Assembly (NCBI RefSeq): GCF_009870755.1
Contig: NZ_WLZU01000006.1
Location: forward strand, 24,606 to 88,605
From: Streptococcus halichoeri
GTDB lineage: Bacteria; Bacillota; Bacilli; Lactobacillales; Streptococcaceae
DNA length: 64,000 nucleotides
Direction: 5' to 3'
Part shown: positions 21,677 to 30,048 of the stretch, piece after piece
Layout: each line of letters starts with the position of its first letter
How positions within the stretch are numbered: position 1 is the stretch's first letter
The notes under the pieces: generated by a model
What the model was told of the DNA's origin: nothing
Database searches by the model: none
What the model saw: only the letters and a program-made list of their open reading frames with translations
Position numbers and translations under genes: made by a program

Positions 21677-22885
21677 ATGATCACTCATCAATTGCATTTC
21701 ATGAGGCAGTTGCCTCAAATGGTTAAACATAGTCTTAAGGAGTTGCTCCCTTTTTCATTGGTTTATGCCTATCTACAAATCCTACGTCACCTTGTTATGA
21801 GTGATAGCTCTTTTGTGGGACAAACGATTGGGGGTGCTCTTTTTACTCAGCACTGGTTTCTTTGGACCTCGCAACAATTATTTCAACTCTCTAGGATGAC
21901 GCTCTTTTTTATGGCAAGTATCTTTGTAGCGCAGCTGGTGAACCAAATGCTGACATTCTGGGGAAAGGCCAACCAAAGGGCGGTCTTTCTAGCTTTTTTA
22001 CTGACGTGGATCCTTTTCTTTCAAAGTGATCATCTCATGACTCATCATCTGAGCCAACCTTTTTGGCTTTTGTTGATTGTTTTTGCGGTTGGGATGAGTT
22101 TGGCTTTTGTTGCCTTTCATCAGATCAATGTGCAAAGGCGTGCTTTTTTGGTACTTATTTTCCTATTTTTGGCTTACCTGATGGCAGAGACGGTTTCTAA
22201 GCACTCTAACTATAGCCTTGATTTTTGGCTACAGACACTTAGTATGGATTGGTTGGGGAATGGGCCCACGCATTTTAGTGGTGTTTTATTTTGGTCGGTG
22301 CTTACTGGTTTGCTCCCTATTTTTGGTTTTTCGTTGCCGCTGAGTCTCCAACAACCAACGACAAATTTGCAAGTCAGCGCGGATAATTTAACGATGGCTT
22401 TGAGTGGTCATGCTAGCGGGATTCACTTACAGACCCTCTATACGGTGCGTGATAGCTTTGCAATGATTGGCGGAGTTGGCAATACTTTAGCCTTGGTTGG
22501 TCTGCTTTATCTGCTGGCCCATCGGTATCAACTGCCCCACTTTAAGAAGATAGCACTGCTATGCTTGATCCCCACGCTATTTGATCAAGTCTTACCACTT
22601 TATCTGGCTGTGCCCTTGCTTTTTGATTTGCAGCTAATCTTGCCTATGTTAGGGACTATCGTGGTTTCTGAAGGGATAGGAGCCTTAATGTTGCATTGGC
22701 ACTGGTTGGATCCTGCTGTGTACACGATTCCTAGTGGTACGCCGAATATCTTTTTTGGTTTTTTAGCAAGTAATGGAGATTGGCGCTATGGTCTTGTAAC
22801 CTTGCTCATCTTGGTCTTATCTGCTGGCATTTATTGGCCTTATCTTAATCGGTTAATAGCAAAGGAAGGAGGCGGTCATGGCTAA
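21677..22885 (+). CDS. Orphan PTS EIIC-like membrane protein
   Basis: 402-aa membrane protein resembling the lactose/cellobiose-type EIIC of the phosphotransferase system. I see about ten hydrophobic segments, a GGVGNTLALVGLLYLLA stretch and a C-terminal PSGTPNIFFGFLASNGDWRYG block, which resembles the EIIC signature region. No EIIA or EIIB is nearby, and the usual His-containing loop is not evident to me. The start is the ATG at 21677 after AAAGGGAG; an upstream frame extension to 21572 is not supported. It overlaps the DUF915 gene by 8 nt, so the two proteins probably work together. Substrate unknown. Confidence 0.7.
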   Translation: MITHQLHFMRQLPQMVKHSLKELLPFSLVYAYLQILRHLVMSDSSFVGQTIGGALFTQHWFLWTSQQLFQLSRMTLFFMASIFVAQLVNQMLTFWGKANQRAVFLAFLLTWILFFQSDHLMTHHLSQPFWLLLIVFAVGMSLAFVAFHQINVQRRAFLVLIFLFLAYLMAETVSKHSNYSLDFWLQTLSMDWLGNGPTHFSGVLFWSVLTGLLPIFGFSLPLSLQQPTTNLQVSADNLTMALSGHASGIHLQTLYTVRDSFAMIGGVGNTLALVGLLYLLAHRYQLPHFKKIALLCLIPTLFDQVLPLYLAVPLLFDLQLILPMLGTIVVSEGIGALMLHWHWLDPAVYTIPSGTPNIFFGFLASNGDWRYGLVTLLILVLSAGIYWPYLNRLIAKEGGGHG

Positions 22886-23729
22886 AGTAAAGCACGGGTT
22901 CATCATTGGCTTGCTTCTTGTTTTGCTTTGGGCCATAGGCAGCATTGGTCTAGCCTATGTGCAGACAACAACGCATCATAAGAAAAAATTAGCCAGTTCC
23001 AATATGGTCCCCCTGATCTTTGTTCCAGGCTCAAGTGCGACCAAGGAACGCTTTAATGACATGATTGATGATATTAATAGACTTGGTCCCAAGCACAATG
23101 TTTTAAAATTAACCGTCTCTAAGAATAATAACATTACCTATGAAGGGCATATCAATCATAATGAACGCAAGCCCTTAATTGTGATTGCCTTTGAAAACAA
23201 CCAAGATGGCTATCAAAATATCAAAAAGCAAGCCTATTGGCTCAATACGGCCATGGATGCGTTGCAACAGCAATACCAATTCCAGACCTTTGATGCCATT
23301 GGCCATTCTAATGGCGGCTTAAACTGGACCATTTTCCTTGAAGAATATGATACGGCTAATCATTTCAAGATGAATCATTTGGTAACTATGGGTACCCCTT
23401 ATAATTTTGAGGAAACCAATCCTGCTAATCAGACACAACTCCTAAAAGATCTTATTGCGCAAAATAGTAAGTTGCCTTCTGACCTGGTTGTCTATAATAT
23501 TGCAGGTACTAATACGTATGAGGCTGATAAAATTGTGCCCATCCAAAGTGTGCAAGCGGGCAAATATATTTTTCAAAAGGCCGTTAAACACTACACACAA
23601 GTGACCGTAACAGGTGATCAGGCCGACCATTCTGGTCTACCAAGTAATCTTGAAGTGATTGATTATGTTATAGATAAATTGATTCTAAAAGGCCGCTCAG
23701 CTGATTTGCTGCCGGCAAGTACAGAATGA
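22878..23729 (+). CDS. DUF915 alpha/beta hydrolase, membrane-anchored
   Basis: 283-aa protein with an N-terminal membrane anchor (residues 9-28), then an alpha/beta-hydrolase domain of the DUF915 family. The nucleophile elbow is GHSNGG (G-x-S-x-G) at about residue 141. An acidic residue and the histidine in GDQADHSGLPSN are candidate triad members. The catalytic domain should face outward. Translation is coupled to the EIIC-like gene by an 8-nt overlap and AAGGAGG. The terminator stem spans its stop codon. Family members are annotated as cell-surface hydrolases; substrate unknown. Confidence 0.82.
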   Translation: MAKVKHGFIIGLLLVLLWAIGSIGLAYVQTTTHHKKKLASSNMVPLIFVPGSSATKERFNDMIDDINRLGPKHNVLKLTVSKNNNITYEGHINHNERKPLIVIAFENNQDGYQNIKKQAYWLNTAMDALQQQYQFQTFDAIGHSNGGLNWTIFLEEYDTANHFKMNHLVTMGTPYNFEETNPANQTQLLKDLIAQNSKLPSDLVVYNIAGTNTYEADKIVPIQSVQAGKYIFQKAVKHYTQVTVTGDQADHSGLPSNLEVIDYVIDKLILKGRSADLLPASTE

Positions 23730-23740
23730 TGGCCTTTTTT
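23687..23740 (+). terminator. Terminator spanning the DUF915 stop codon
   Basis: AAAAGGCC at 23687-23694, inside the coding region, pairs with GGCCTTTT at 23731-23738 and runs into TT. The loop includes the TGA stop. Confidence 0.55.
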
Positions 23741-23821
23741 CTATGACAAAGGAGATAAACCCAACATACAAAAGTCTAGTGGTAAAAAGAAAACCAATTA
23801 ATTAATCATTTGCACCTGGTA

Positions 23822-23830
23822 TGGTAAAAT
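23822..23830 (+). promoter_or_regulatory. Possible promoter of the aldo/keto reductase gene
   Basis: TGGTAAAAT, an extended -10 with one deviation from TATAAT, 24 nt before the start codon. The -35 (TTAATC, 17-nt spacer) is weak. Confidence 0.4.
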
Positions 23831-23854
23831 GGGGACATGTAAGGAGGACGTCAT

Positions 23855-24694
23855 ATGATAAAGACGATTACAATGAACAATAATTTGACCATTCCTGCAC
23901 TTGGCTTTGGTACCTACCAAGCAGCTGATGGCGAGGAAGCTTATCAATCAACTCTGGCAGCCTTAAAATTAGGCTATCGGCATATTGATACTGCTGCTGT
24001 TTATAAAAATGAAGAAAGTGTCGGTCGGGCGATCAAAGATAGCGGGATTGCTCGTGAAGAGTTATTTATAACCACCAAGCTATGGAACGATGCGCATAGT
24101 TATGAAGGGGCCAAGCAAGCCTTACATGATTCGCTTAAGCGGTTAGGACTTGACTATGTTGACCTTTACCTGATTCATTGGCCTAATCCTGTAGCTGTCC
24201 GCGATCATTGGCAAGAGGCCAATGCCCAAGCTTGGCGTTATATGGAAGAGGCTGTTGCTCAAGGGCTGGTGCGCACTATTGGTGTCAGTAACTTCTTAGT
24301 GCATCATTTAGAAGCCTTGGCTAAAACGGCGCAGATCAAACCAGCAGTCAATCAAATTCGCTTAGCGCCAGGTTGTTATCAAACGGAAGTAATCGATTAC
24401 TGTCGCGCACATGACATTGTCCTTGAAGCCTGGAGTCCATTAGGACAAGGGGAGATTTTTAACAATCCAACGATGCAAGAATTGGCTCAAAAATATCATA
24501 AGACCATTGCCCAAGTAGCCCTTGCTTGGTCTGCCTATGAAGGTTTTCTTCCGCTTCCTAAATCTGTCCATGAAGAGCGGATCAAAGAAAATCTGGACTT
24601 TTTGGATATTGAACTATCAAAAGAAGACGCCCAAACGATTCGCAACTTACCAGGCATGTCTGCTATCCCAGATCCTGATACTAAAAATTTCTAG
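23855..24694 (+). CDS. Aldo/keto reductase
   Basis: 279-aa NADPH-dependent reductase of the prokaryotic AKR5 type (YvgN/2,5-diketogluconate reductase-like). The catalytic tetrad is visible as D45 and Y50 (RHIDTAAVYKNE), K75 (TTKLWN) and H108 (YLIHWPNP). The C-terminal PLPKSVHEERIKEN block binds the NADPH phosphate. It has its own AAGGAGG site and terminator, so it is a single-gene unit. The physiological carbonyl substrate cannot be read from sequence; methylglyoxal or glyoxal detoxification is typical. Confidence 0.9.
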   Translation: MIKTITMNNNLTIPALGFGTYQAADGEEAYQSTLAALKLGYRHIDTAAVYKNEESVGRAIKDSGIAREELFITTKLWNDAHSYEGAKQALHDSLKRLGLDYVDLYLIHWPNPVAVRDHWQEANAQAWRYMEEAVAQGLVRTIGVSNFLVHHLEALAKTAQIKPAVNQIRLAPGCYQTEVIDYCRAHDIVLEAWSPLGQGEIFNNPTMQELAQKYHKTIAQVALAWSAYEGFLPLPKSVHEERIKENLDFLDIELSKEDAQTIRNLPGMSAIPDPDTKNF

Positions 24695-24746
24695 AGCTGC
24701 ATGAAGTTCGTGCCTCTGACGGGGCCTGTCACCGCCACAGAGCCCC

Positions 24747-24808
24747 CCCACAAACACCGAAATCTCAAAAGAGAAGTTAGTTTATCTCTTTTGAGGTTTT
24801 TTTGTGGG
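24747..24808 (+). terminator. Terminator of the aldo/keto reductase gene
   Basis: Inner stem CTCAAAAGAGA at 24764-24774 with TCTCTTTTGAG at 24785-24795, then seven T. Outer arms CCCACAAA and TTTGTGGG can extend it. Confidence 0.88.
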
Positions 24809-24915
24809 CAAAATAGCTGAGCACCAAAACTTTCTGGCTACTGGGTGGAGGCTCGGGCCTGGTGAAAGGGGCTGCTTAGTGGTTTTTGACTTTTACCAAG
24901 ATTTTAAATAGTTTA

Positions 24916-24935
24916 AAAAATAAATATTTATTTTT
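24916..24935. promoter_or_regulatory. AT-rich palindrome, possible CitI operator
   Basis: A perfect 20-bp palindrome (AAAAATAAATATTTATTTTT) just upstream of the citM -35. A related imperfect one (TTTATTTAAAAATAAA) lies just after the -10 at about 24983-24998. Such AT-rich sites are known operators in citrate clusters of lactic acid bacteria; use by the regulator here is inference. Confidence 0.45.
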
Positions 24936-24953
24936 AAAAAAAGAAAATAAATA

Positions 24954-24982
24954 TTGACTATTTTTAAATCAAGGCGTACACT
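24954..24982 (+). promoter_or_regulatory. Promoter of citM
   Basis: TTGACT, exact 17-nt spacer, TACACT, 35 nt before the ATG. Confidence 0.85.
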
Positions 24983-25017
24983 TTATTTAAAAATAAAAAA
25001 ATGAAAGGGCTTTATTT

Positions 25018-26163
25018 ATGGTTGATTTTAATAAAGTGTTAGAGCTTCATCAACATCATACTGGGGTTTTGGATATTAAAGCGGACATTGCTATTACCTC
25101 AAAGGATGATTTAGCGCAAGCCTATACGCCAGGAGTTGCTGAGTTAGCCAGGCGGATCGAGGCGGATGCATCTGCTAAGAATAAATTCACGATGAGCGGC
25201 AAATTAGTGGCCTTGATTACAGATGGCTCAGCGGTCTTAGGCTTAGGCAATATCGGTCCGGCAGGTGGTTTACCCATTGTCGAAGGCAAGGCCTTGATTT
25301 ATAAGAATTTCTCTGGGGTGGATGGCCTGCCTATTGCCATTGAGCAGGTGCCTGTGGATGAAATGGTTGCCACGATTAAAAATATTGCCAAATCGTTTGC
25401 TGGGATTCATCTAGAGGATATTGCCGCGCCGCGGTGCTTTGAATTAGAAGAAAAGCTCAAAGCTAGTTTGGCTATTCCGGTTTATCATGATGATCAAACC
25501 GGCACCGCCATTGTGGTTTTAGCAGCCTTGATTAATGCTGCTAAGGTGGTGAACAAGCCCCTTAAAGACTTAAAAGTGCTTGTCCATGGGGTGGGGGCTT
25601 CTGGTTTGGCTACGGCTAAGTTGCTTTATCATTATGGCATTCAGCAGATTAGTCTAATGGATCGCTATGGGAAAGTTGAAACCACCAGTCCTGATTATAA
25701 TCCTTATCAAAAGGCCTTAGCGGCCAAAGTTACTCAGTCCAAGGGGCAAACCCTTGATGAGGTCATCGAAGGCCAGGATGTTTTCATTGGTTTGTCAGAC
25801 AAGGAAGTCCTTAGCCAACAGCAAGTCGCTAAAATGGCTAAAGATAGTATTGTCTTTGCACTAGCTAATCCGATTCCAGAGATTTTACCACAGCTTGCTC
25901 ATGCAGGTGGAGCAAAGGTTGTTGCGACGGGTTCTTCCCAGTATCCCAATCAAGTGAATAATGTTTTAGCTTTTCCCGGGTTGTTTAAAGGCGTCTTAGC
26001 GACTCAACTAAAGGATATTAGTTTAGAGCTGCAAGTCGCTGTAGCCCAGGCCCTCAGTGCCTTAACCAGTAAGCCAACACCAGAAAAAATTATTACCGAT
26101 GTGTTTGATGAGAGAGTCGTACCGGTAGTGGTTAAGGCTGTTAAAGCATTTGTAAACCATTAG
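25018..26163 (+). CDS. citM: Malic enzyme family oxaloacetate decarboxylase (CitM-like)
   Basis: 381-aa short-form malic enzyme. N-terminal malic domain with AYTPGVAELARRIE, central DDQTGTAIVVLAALINA, then the NAD-binding fold with VHGVGASGLATAKLL. In citrate clusters of lactic acid bacteria the soluble malic-enzyme homologue CitM decarboxylates the oxaloacetate made by citrate lyase to pyruvate. Since no OadA/OadB biotin decarboxylase is present in this island, that is the likely role; NAD-dependent malate decarboxylation is the alternative. It is first in a two-gene unit with a 2HCT transporter, behind a strong AT-rich promoter. Start ATG after AAAGGG. Confidence 0.82.
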   Translation: MVDFNKVLELHQHHTGVLDIKADIAITSKDDLAQAYTPGVAELARRIEADASAKNKFTMSGKLVALITDGSAVLGLGNIGPAGGLPIVEGKALIYKNFSGVDGLPIAIEQVPVDEMVATIKNIAKSFAGIHLEDIAAPRCFELEEKLKASLAIPVYHDDQTGTAIVVLAALINAAKVVNKPLKDLKVLVHGVGASGLATAKLLYHYGIQQISLMDRYGKVETTSPDYNPYQKALAAKVTQSKGQTLDEVIEGQDVFIGLSDKEVLSQQQVAKMAKDSIVFALANPIPEILPQLAHAGGAKVVATGSSQYPNQVNNVLAFPGLFKGVLATQLKDISLELQVAVAQALSALTSKPTPEKIITDVFDERVVPVVVKAVKAFVNH

Positions 26164-26191
26164 AAGTGAGTCATAAGAGAGGTACATTAGT

Positions 26192-27526
26192 ATGGAGAGT
26201 AATGTTGCTAACAAGTCGTTTTGGTCACAGTTAAAAGAGGTTAAAATCGGTTTTATCCCTTTATTTGTTTATCTTATTTTACTAATAGGCTACGTAGGGA
26301 TTACCGTTTTAGATATTGTTCCTGAAAATGATATGCTGATTGCATTGGGGATTATGACAGTCTTTGCTTATGTTTTAGAAGAAGTAGGAGCCCACATTCC
26401 TATTCTCAAATCTTTGGGTGGTAAAGTTTTAGTGGTCACTTTTTTACCGGCTTACTTGGTTTATAAAAACCTTCTGCCTCACTCGACTGTCAAAGTCGTA
26501 TCAGCATTTATGGAACATAATAATTTTTTGATGTTCTTCATCACCTTATTGGTTGTTGGCAGTATTGCTTCGATGAATCGAAGAACACTTGTAAAAGCCA
26601 CCTCAAGGATTATAGTCATTTTAATCTTATGTGATCTGATGGGTTCACTTATTGGGACAGGCGCAGGCATGCTCTTTGGCATGTCCGCCTATAAGACCTA
26701 TTTCTTTATTGTCGCTCCGATTATGGCTGGTGGAGTTGGCGAAGGGGCAATGCCTTTATCGATTGGTTATGCAGCTCTTTTATCAGGGGTTAGCCAAAAT
26801 CATATTTTTGGGCAAATTTTGCCTTGTGTGATGCTGGGAAGCTTGGTTGCCGTATTATTAGCAGGTTTATTAAGAAAGTTAGGGGAAATCAGACCGGAGC
26901 TTACGGGCAATGGCAAGCTGCTTGATAATGATGACGATAAGTTGGATAATTTAAAATCAGGAACTAAAGCAGTCAGTATCGAAAAAACCTTGACAGCAGG
27001 TGTTTTAGCAGTTGCTATTTACTTCATTGCGGTTTGGTTGGAATCCGCTTTAAAAGAAAGCCTGGGTTTCCACCTGCCTGCGCCGATTATTTTGTTGATC
27101 GTGCTTATGGCTGCTAAAATGCTGGGCTATATTCCTAAGGAAATAGAAAATGGCGGAGCTTCCTTAAATCGTTTTACAGTCAAAGGAATCACACCGCCTT
27201 TGCTCTTTGGCGTTGGGGTAGCTAAGACTGACTGGAAGGAATTAATCCAGGTCTTCAAAAGTCCGGCTGCCCTTGCAACGATTGTGGTAACAGTGGTTGC
27301 CATTGTCTTGACTGCTTTTATTGCTTCTAAATTACTGGGCCTTTATCCAGTTGACACTGCCATTGCCGTATCTTGCTGTAGTGGTCAGGGAGGGACTGGT
27401 GCGCTTGCGATCTTATCGGCCGGTGACCGGATGGAATTAATGCCCTTTGCCCAAGTGGCAGTTCGGCTAGGCGGTGCGATGACAGTTACCGTAGCCATTT
27501 TCTTACTGGGGTTGCTAACGAGATAA
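26192..27526 (+). CDS. 2-hydroxycarboxylate transporter (2HCT family)
   Basis: 444-aa secondary transporter of the 2HCT family (CitP, CitS, MleP, MaeN). The two reentrant-loop GGxG motifs are seen in MAGGVGEGAMP and SGQGGTGALA, and the conserved C-terminal arginine is in FAQVAVRLGGAM. About eleven membrane segments. In the cluster context it should bring in citrate, malate or both, by exchange with lactate or acetate or by cation symport. Which substrate cannot be decided from sequence. 28 nt after citM, same transcript, followed by a bidirectional terminator. Confidence 0.88.
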   Translation: MESNVANKSFWSQLKEVKIGFIPLFVYLILLIGYVGITVLDIVPENDMLIALGIMTVFAYVLEEVGAHIPILKSLGGKVLVVTFLPAYLVYKNLLPHSTVKVVSAFMEHNNFLMFFITLLVVGSIASMNRRTLVKATSRIIVILILCDLMGSLIGTGAGMLFGMSAYKTYFFIVAPIMAGGVGEGAMPLSIGYAALLSGVSQNHIFGQILPCVMLGSLVAVLLAGLLRKLGEIRPELTGNGKLLDNDDDKLDNLKSGTKAVSIEKTLTAGVLAVAIYFIAVWLESALKESLGFHLPAPIILLIVLMAAKMLGYIPKEIENGGASLNRFTVKGITPPLLFGVGVAKTDWKELIQVFKSPAALATIVVTVVAIVLTAFIASKLLGLYPVDTAIAVSCCSGQGGTGALAILSAGDRMELMPFAQVAVRLGGAMTVTVAIFLLGLLTR

Positions 27527-27577
27527 GCCTTTAAAATCTGGTGCTAGGTGTGTAGTATTGTTGCATCAAAGGACGCC

Positions 27578-27605
27578 AAAAAAGCCTTTTCGAGAAAGGC
27601 TTTAA
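27578..27605. terminator. Bidirectional terminator, transporter / citI
   Basis: AAAGCCTTT at 27581-27589 and AAAGGCTTT at 27595-27603 around TCGAG. The minus-strand copy ends in six T and serves citI; the plus-strand tail is short. Confidence 0.8.
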
Positions 27606-27710
27606 GCGGTGTGTTTGATTAGTTGTGATACTTTTTAGCTTGAAAAATTGGAGCCAAAAGGTTGAGAGGTCGTATTGTTATCTGACTAGGCTTGCTTGTT
27701 GCTGCGCTTG

Positions 27711-28649
27711 CTATTTGAGGTCGTCTAGTAGGCGTCTGGCTACAGATTCGGTCAGGATTAGGTCGGTAAAGAGCCGGCCGCGCAGCGCTCCAATGGTGGC
27801 TTGGCTTTTAAACTTACTGCGAACGACACAGATTCTTTTAGGAACCTTGAAGATAGTCGCTAGATCAATTCCAAAAGTACAGTCACTGTCTTGATTAAGA
27901 AAATTGCCATGAATATCGTAGGGGCGACCATAGGCCATACCCGCAATATCACCGGTGTTGATTTTGGGAAATAAGGTTTTTAGATGGTCACGCCAGATGG
28001 GAATGGATTTTAAAGAGGCTAAGGTGCCCAAGCCACAGAAGATCAAGTCCATTTGCTTTGCTGCTGCTAAGGTTGGCTGTGATGAGAATTCTTCTAGCAT
28101 GCCTTTGCGCGTGTTAGGCTCAGCAATATATAAGGGGCCAGATAGGGTTAGGTAATTGGCAGAAAATTTATCGGCTATTTTTTGGACCATCCGCATGGTG
28201 CCTGCCTTTGACTTGTATTTCTTATTTTCACCGATGAATTGGGTGAAGGTGCAGTCTTCTAGCATGACCTGTGGGAACTGCTCAATGATTTCTGAAATGG
28301 TTTCGCCCCAAACAGTCCCTACGATGCGGCTTGCTTGAATGTGCCTAAAAATTTCACTCGCAGCAAAGGTGATGACGTGTGATTCTTGATCACATGTGTC
28401 TTGGGAATCCTTGATGATATAAATATTATCAATGTCAAATAAGTCATGAATTTTCTTTTCGAGGTCGCGCTGCCGCTCAAGGGGTGTGTGGATTGTAATG
28501 GTCACAATTTTCTCTTGCTTGGCTTCTTCTAAGTATTTGTTTACGAGGTAGCGACTTAAATGATATTTATCCACAATTTGACCAATTGATAGACCAGAAA
28601 TATAGTAGTCTTGAGCAATTTTAGTCAATAATTCGGTCTTGTTTTCCAT
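27711..28649 (-). CDS. citI: SorC/DeoR-type regulator of citrate genes (CitI-like)
   Basis: 312-aa regulator with an N-terminal helix-turn-helix (YYISGLSIGQIVDKYHLSRYLVNKYLEEAKQ region, residues about 15-45) and a C-terminal SorC sugar-binding-like domain (about 60-312). CitI of Leuconostoc and Weissella, a family member, activates citrate genes on sensing citrate. The start is the ATG at 28649 after GGAGG; the TTG at 28661 lies inside the ribosome-binding site. It sits between and faces away from citC, with overlapping promoters. The ligand is assumed from context. Confidence 0.85.
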   Translation of the reverse strand: MENKTELLTKIAQDYYISGLSIGQIVDKYHLSRYLVNKYLEEAKQEKIVTITIHTPLERQRDLEKKIHDLFDIDNIYIIKDSQDTCDQESHVITFAASEIFRHIQASRIVGTVWGETISEIIEQFPQVMLEDCTFTQFIGENKKYKSKAGTMRMVQKIADKFSANYLTLSGPLYIAEPNTRKGMLEEFSSQPTLAAAKQMDLIFCGLGTLASLKSIPIWRDHLKTLFPKINTGDIAGMAYGRPYDIHGNFLNQDSDCTFGIDLATIFKVPKRICVVRSKFKSQATIGALRGRLFTDLILTESVARRLLDDLK

Positions 28650-28650
28650 C

Positions 28651-28681
28651 TTGTCCTCCAAAGGGTGTTAAATCTATTATA
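28651..28681. promoter_or_regulatory. Overlapping divergent promoters citI / citC
   Basis: On the plus strand TTGTCC, an 18-nt spacer and TATTAT (28675-28680) for citC. On the minus strand TGCTATAAT, an extended -10 (28676-28684), for citI. The two -10 elements share five bases, so both cannot be occupied at once. Confidence 0.6.
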
Positions 28682-28723
28682 GCATTTCTAAGTATTTTTA
28701 TAACAGTAAAGGAGGCTTTGAAA

Positions 28724-29758
28724 ATGGCAAAAATTCAAGATATTTTTTTAAAAAATCCCAAAACCAAGCAAGAGTGGCAAAGTTTTTTGCGGGAGCGAGG
28801 GATTGAAAACTTTGCTAAAGGCGAACTAGCAGGCCTTACACAAACGATTGGTATTTATGAAGCAGACGAGCTGGTCGCAACGGGCTCCTTGGCTAGCAAT
28901 GTCATCAAATATGTTGCCAGTAGCCAAAAAGATGGCCGGTGCGCGAGCTATTTTAATAGCATTATTAGTCGACTGGAGCAAGACTTGATTAAAGCCGGTC
29001 ATACGCATTACTTTGTTTTTACTAAGGAAGCTTATCGGCAAAGCTTTCAGCATGTGGGATTTAAGGAATTAGCGCATTCAGATTTTGGTGCGATTTTGGA
29101 AAAAGGGCATCCTGACATTAACGATTACCTGCATGATTTTCCAGTGGGCGACCCGCAGCTAAGCAATGCGGCTATTGTTATGAATGCTAACCCATTTACG
29201 CTGGGGCACCGCTATTTAGTGGAAAAAGCTGCTCAGGAAAATGACTGGGTCTATGTCTTTGTCCTTAGTGAAGACAAGTCCTTGTTTACAACGTCAGAAA
29301 GGATGCATTTGGTCAAGGCTGGCCTAAGCCATTTAAAGAATGTGATTATTTTACCAACGTCAGACTATCTGGTCAGCTATACCACCTTTCCTGCTTATTT
29401 TATTCAAGACGACAGTCTGATTACAAGCTATCAAACCCAGCTTGATGCGCGGTTGTTTAAACGCTGGTTGGTTCCCTATTTTGCGATTACAAGGCGGTAT
29501 TTGGGGCAAGAACCCTTCTCACAGACGACAGCACTCTATAATCAGATGCTTCAAAAAGAGCTTGCACCAGAGGTAGAAGTGGTCATCTTAGAGCGAAAGA
29601 AAACCAAGCATGACGTGATTTCAGCAACAGAGGTTAGAAAAAAGATTGCTGCGCAGGACTTGACGCATTTAGATCAGTTGGTACCACCAACAAGCTACGC
29701 TTTTATTGAAGAGCATCTCTTAGAACTACATCACAAAATGAAGGAAGGAAAAAAATGA
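28724..29758 (+). CDS. citC: CitC, citrate lyase acetyl ligase
   Basis: [Citrate (pro-3S)-lyase] ligase, 344 aa, which acetylates the thiol of the citrate lyase prosthetic group to activate the enzyme. N-terminal GNAT-like region (about 1-125), then the nucleotidyl-transferase-like domain with NANPFTLGHRYLVEKA and the C-terminal ISATEVRKKI motif. The start is the ATG at 28724, nine nt after AAAGGAGG; the in-frame TTG at 28718 is too close to the site. The gene overlaps citD by 4 nt. Confidence 0.92.
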   Translation: MAKIQDIFLKNPKTKQEWQSFLRERGIENFAKGELAGLTQTIGIYEADELVATGSLASNVIKYVASSQKDGRCASYFNSIISRLEQDLIKAGHTHYFVFTKEAYRQSFQHVGFKELAHSDFGAILEKGHPDINDYLHDFPVGDPQLSNAAIVMNANPFTLGHRYLVEKAAQENDWVYVFVLSEDKSLFTTSERMHLVKAGLSHLKNVIILPTSDYLVSYTTFPAYFIQDDSLITSYQTQLDARLFKRWLVPYFAITRRYLGQEPFSQTTALYNQMLQKELAPEVEVVILERKKTKHDVISATEVRKKIAAQDLTHLDQLVPPTSYAFIEEHLLELHHKMKEGKK

Positions 29759-30045
29759 ACATACGTAAAACAGCCCTAGCTGGGACTCTGGAATCATCTG
29801 ATGTCCAAATCATGATTACCAAAGCAAGTCACGGAATCACTATTGAGCTTGAATCCGATGTTAAAAAGCAATTTGGCAATGCGATTATCGCAACGGTAAA
29901 AGATGTCCTTGCTGCTTATGCGATTGAAAATGCAAAGGTAAGCATTGTTGATAAGGGAGCTTTGGATCTGGTTATTAAAGCACGCACCATAACTGCTCTT
30001 CAAAGAGCACTAGAGTTGGATGAACCCAAGTGGGAGGTGTTATAA
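29755..30045 (+). CDS. citD: CitD, citrate lyase gamma (acyl carrier) subunit
   Basis: 96-aa acyl carrier subunit that holds the 2'-(5''-phosphoribosyl)-3'-dephospho-CoA group. The attachment serine is S14 in AGTLESSD. The start overlaps the citC stop (ATGA), with AAGGAAGG upstream in citC. CitE starts 4 nt after its stop. Confidence 0.94.
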   Translation: MNIRKTALAGTLESSDVQIMITKASHGITIELESDVKKQFGNAIIATVKDVLAAYAIENAKVSIVDKGALDLVIKARTITALQRALELDEPKWEVL

Positions 30046-30048
30046 AAA

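Larger units (their letters stand above)
24695..25017. other. Intergenic region before the citrate island
   Basis: 323 bases. The first third has the reductase terminator; the last third is very AT-rich and holds the citM promoter and palindromes. No gene. Confidence 0.7.

Noticed and set aside
25000..25014. Possible catabolite-response element ATGAAAGGGCTTTAT before citM
   Set aside because: At least three mismatches to the consensus, including the central C; it also serves as the ribosome-binding region.
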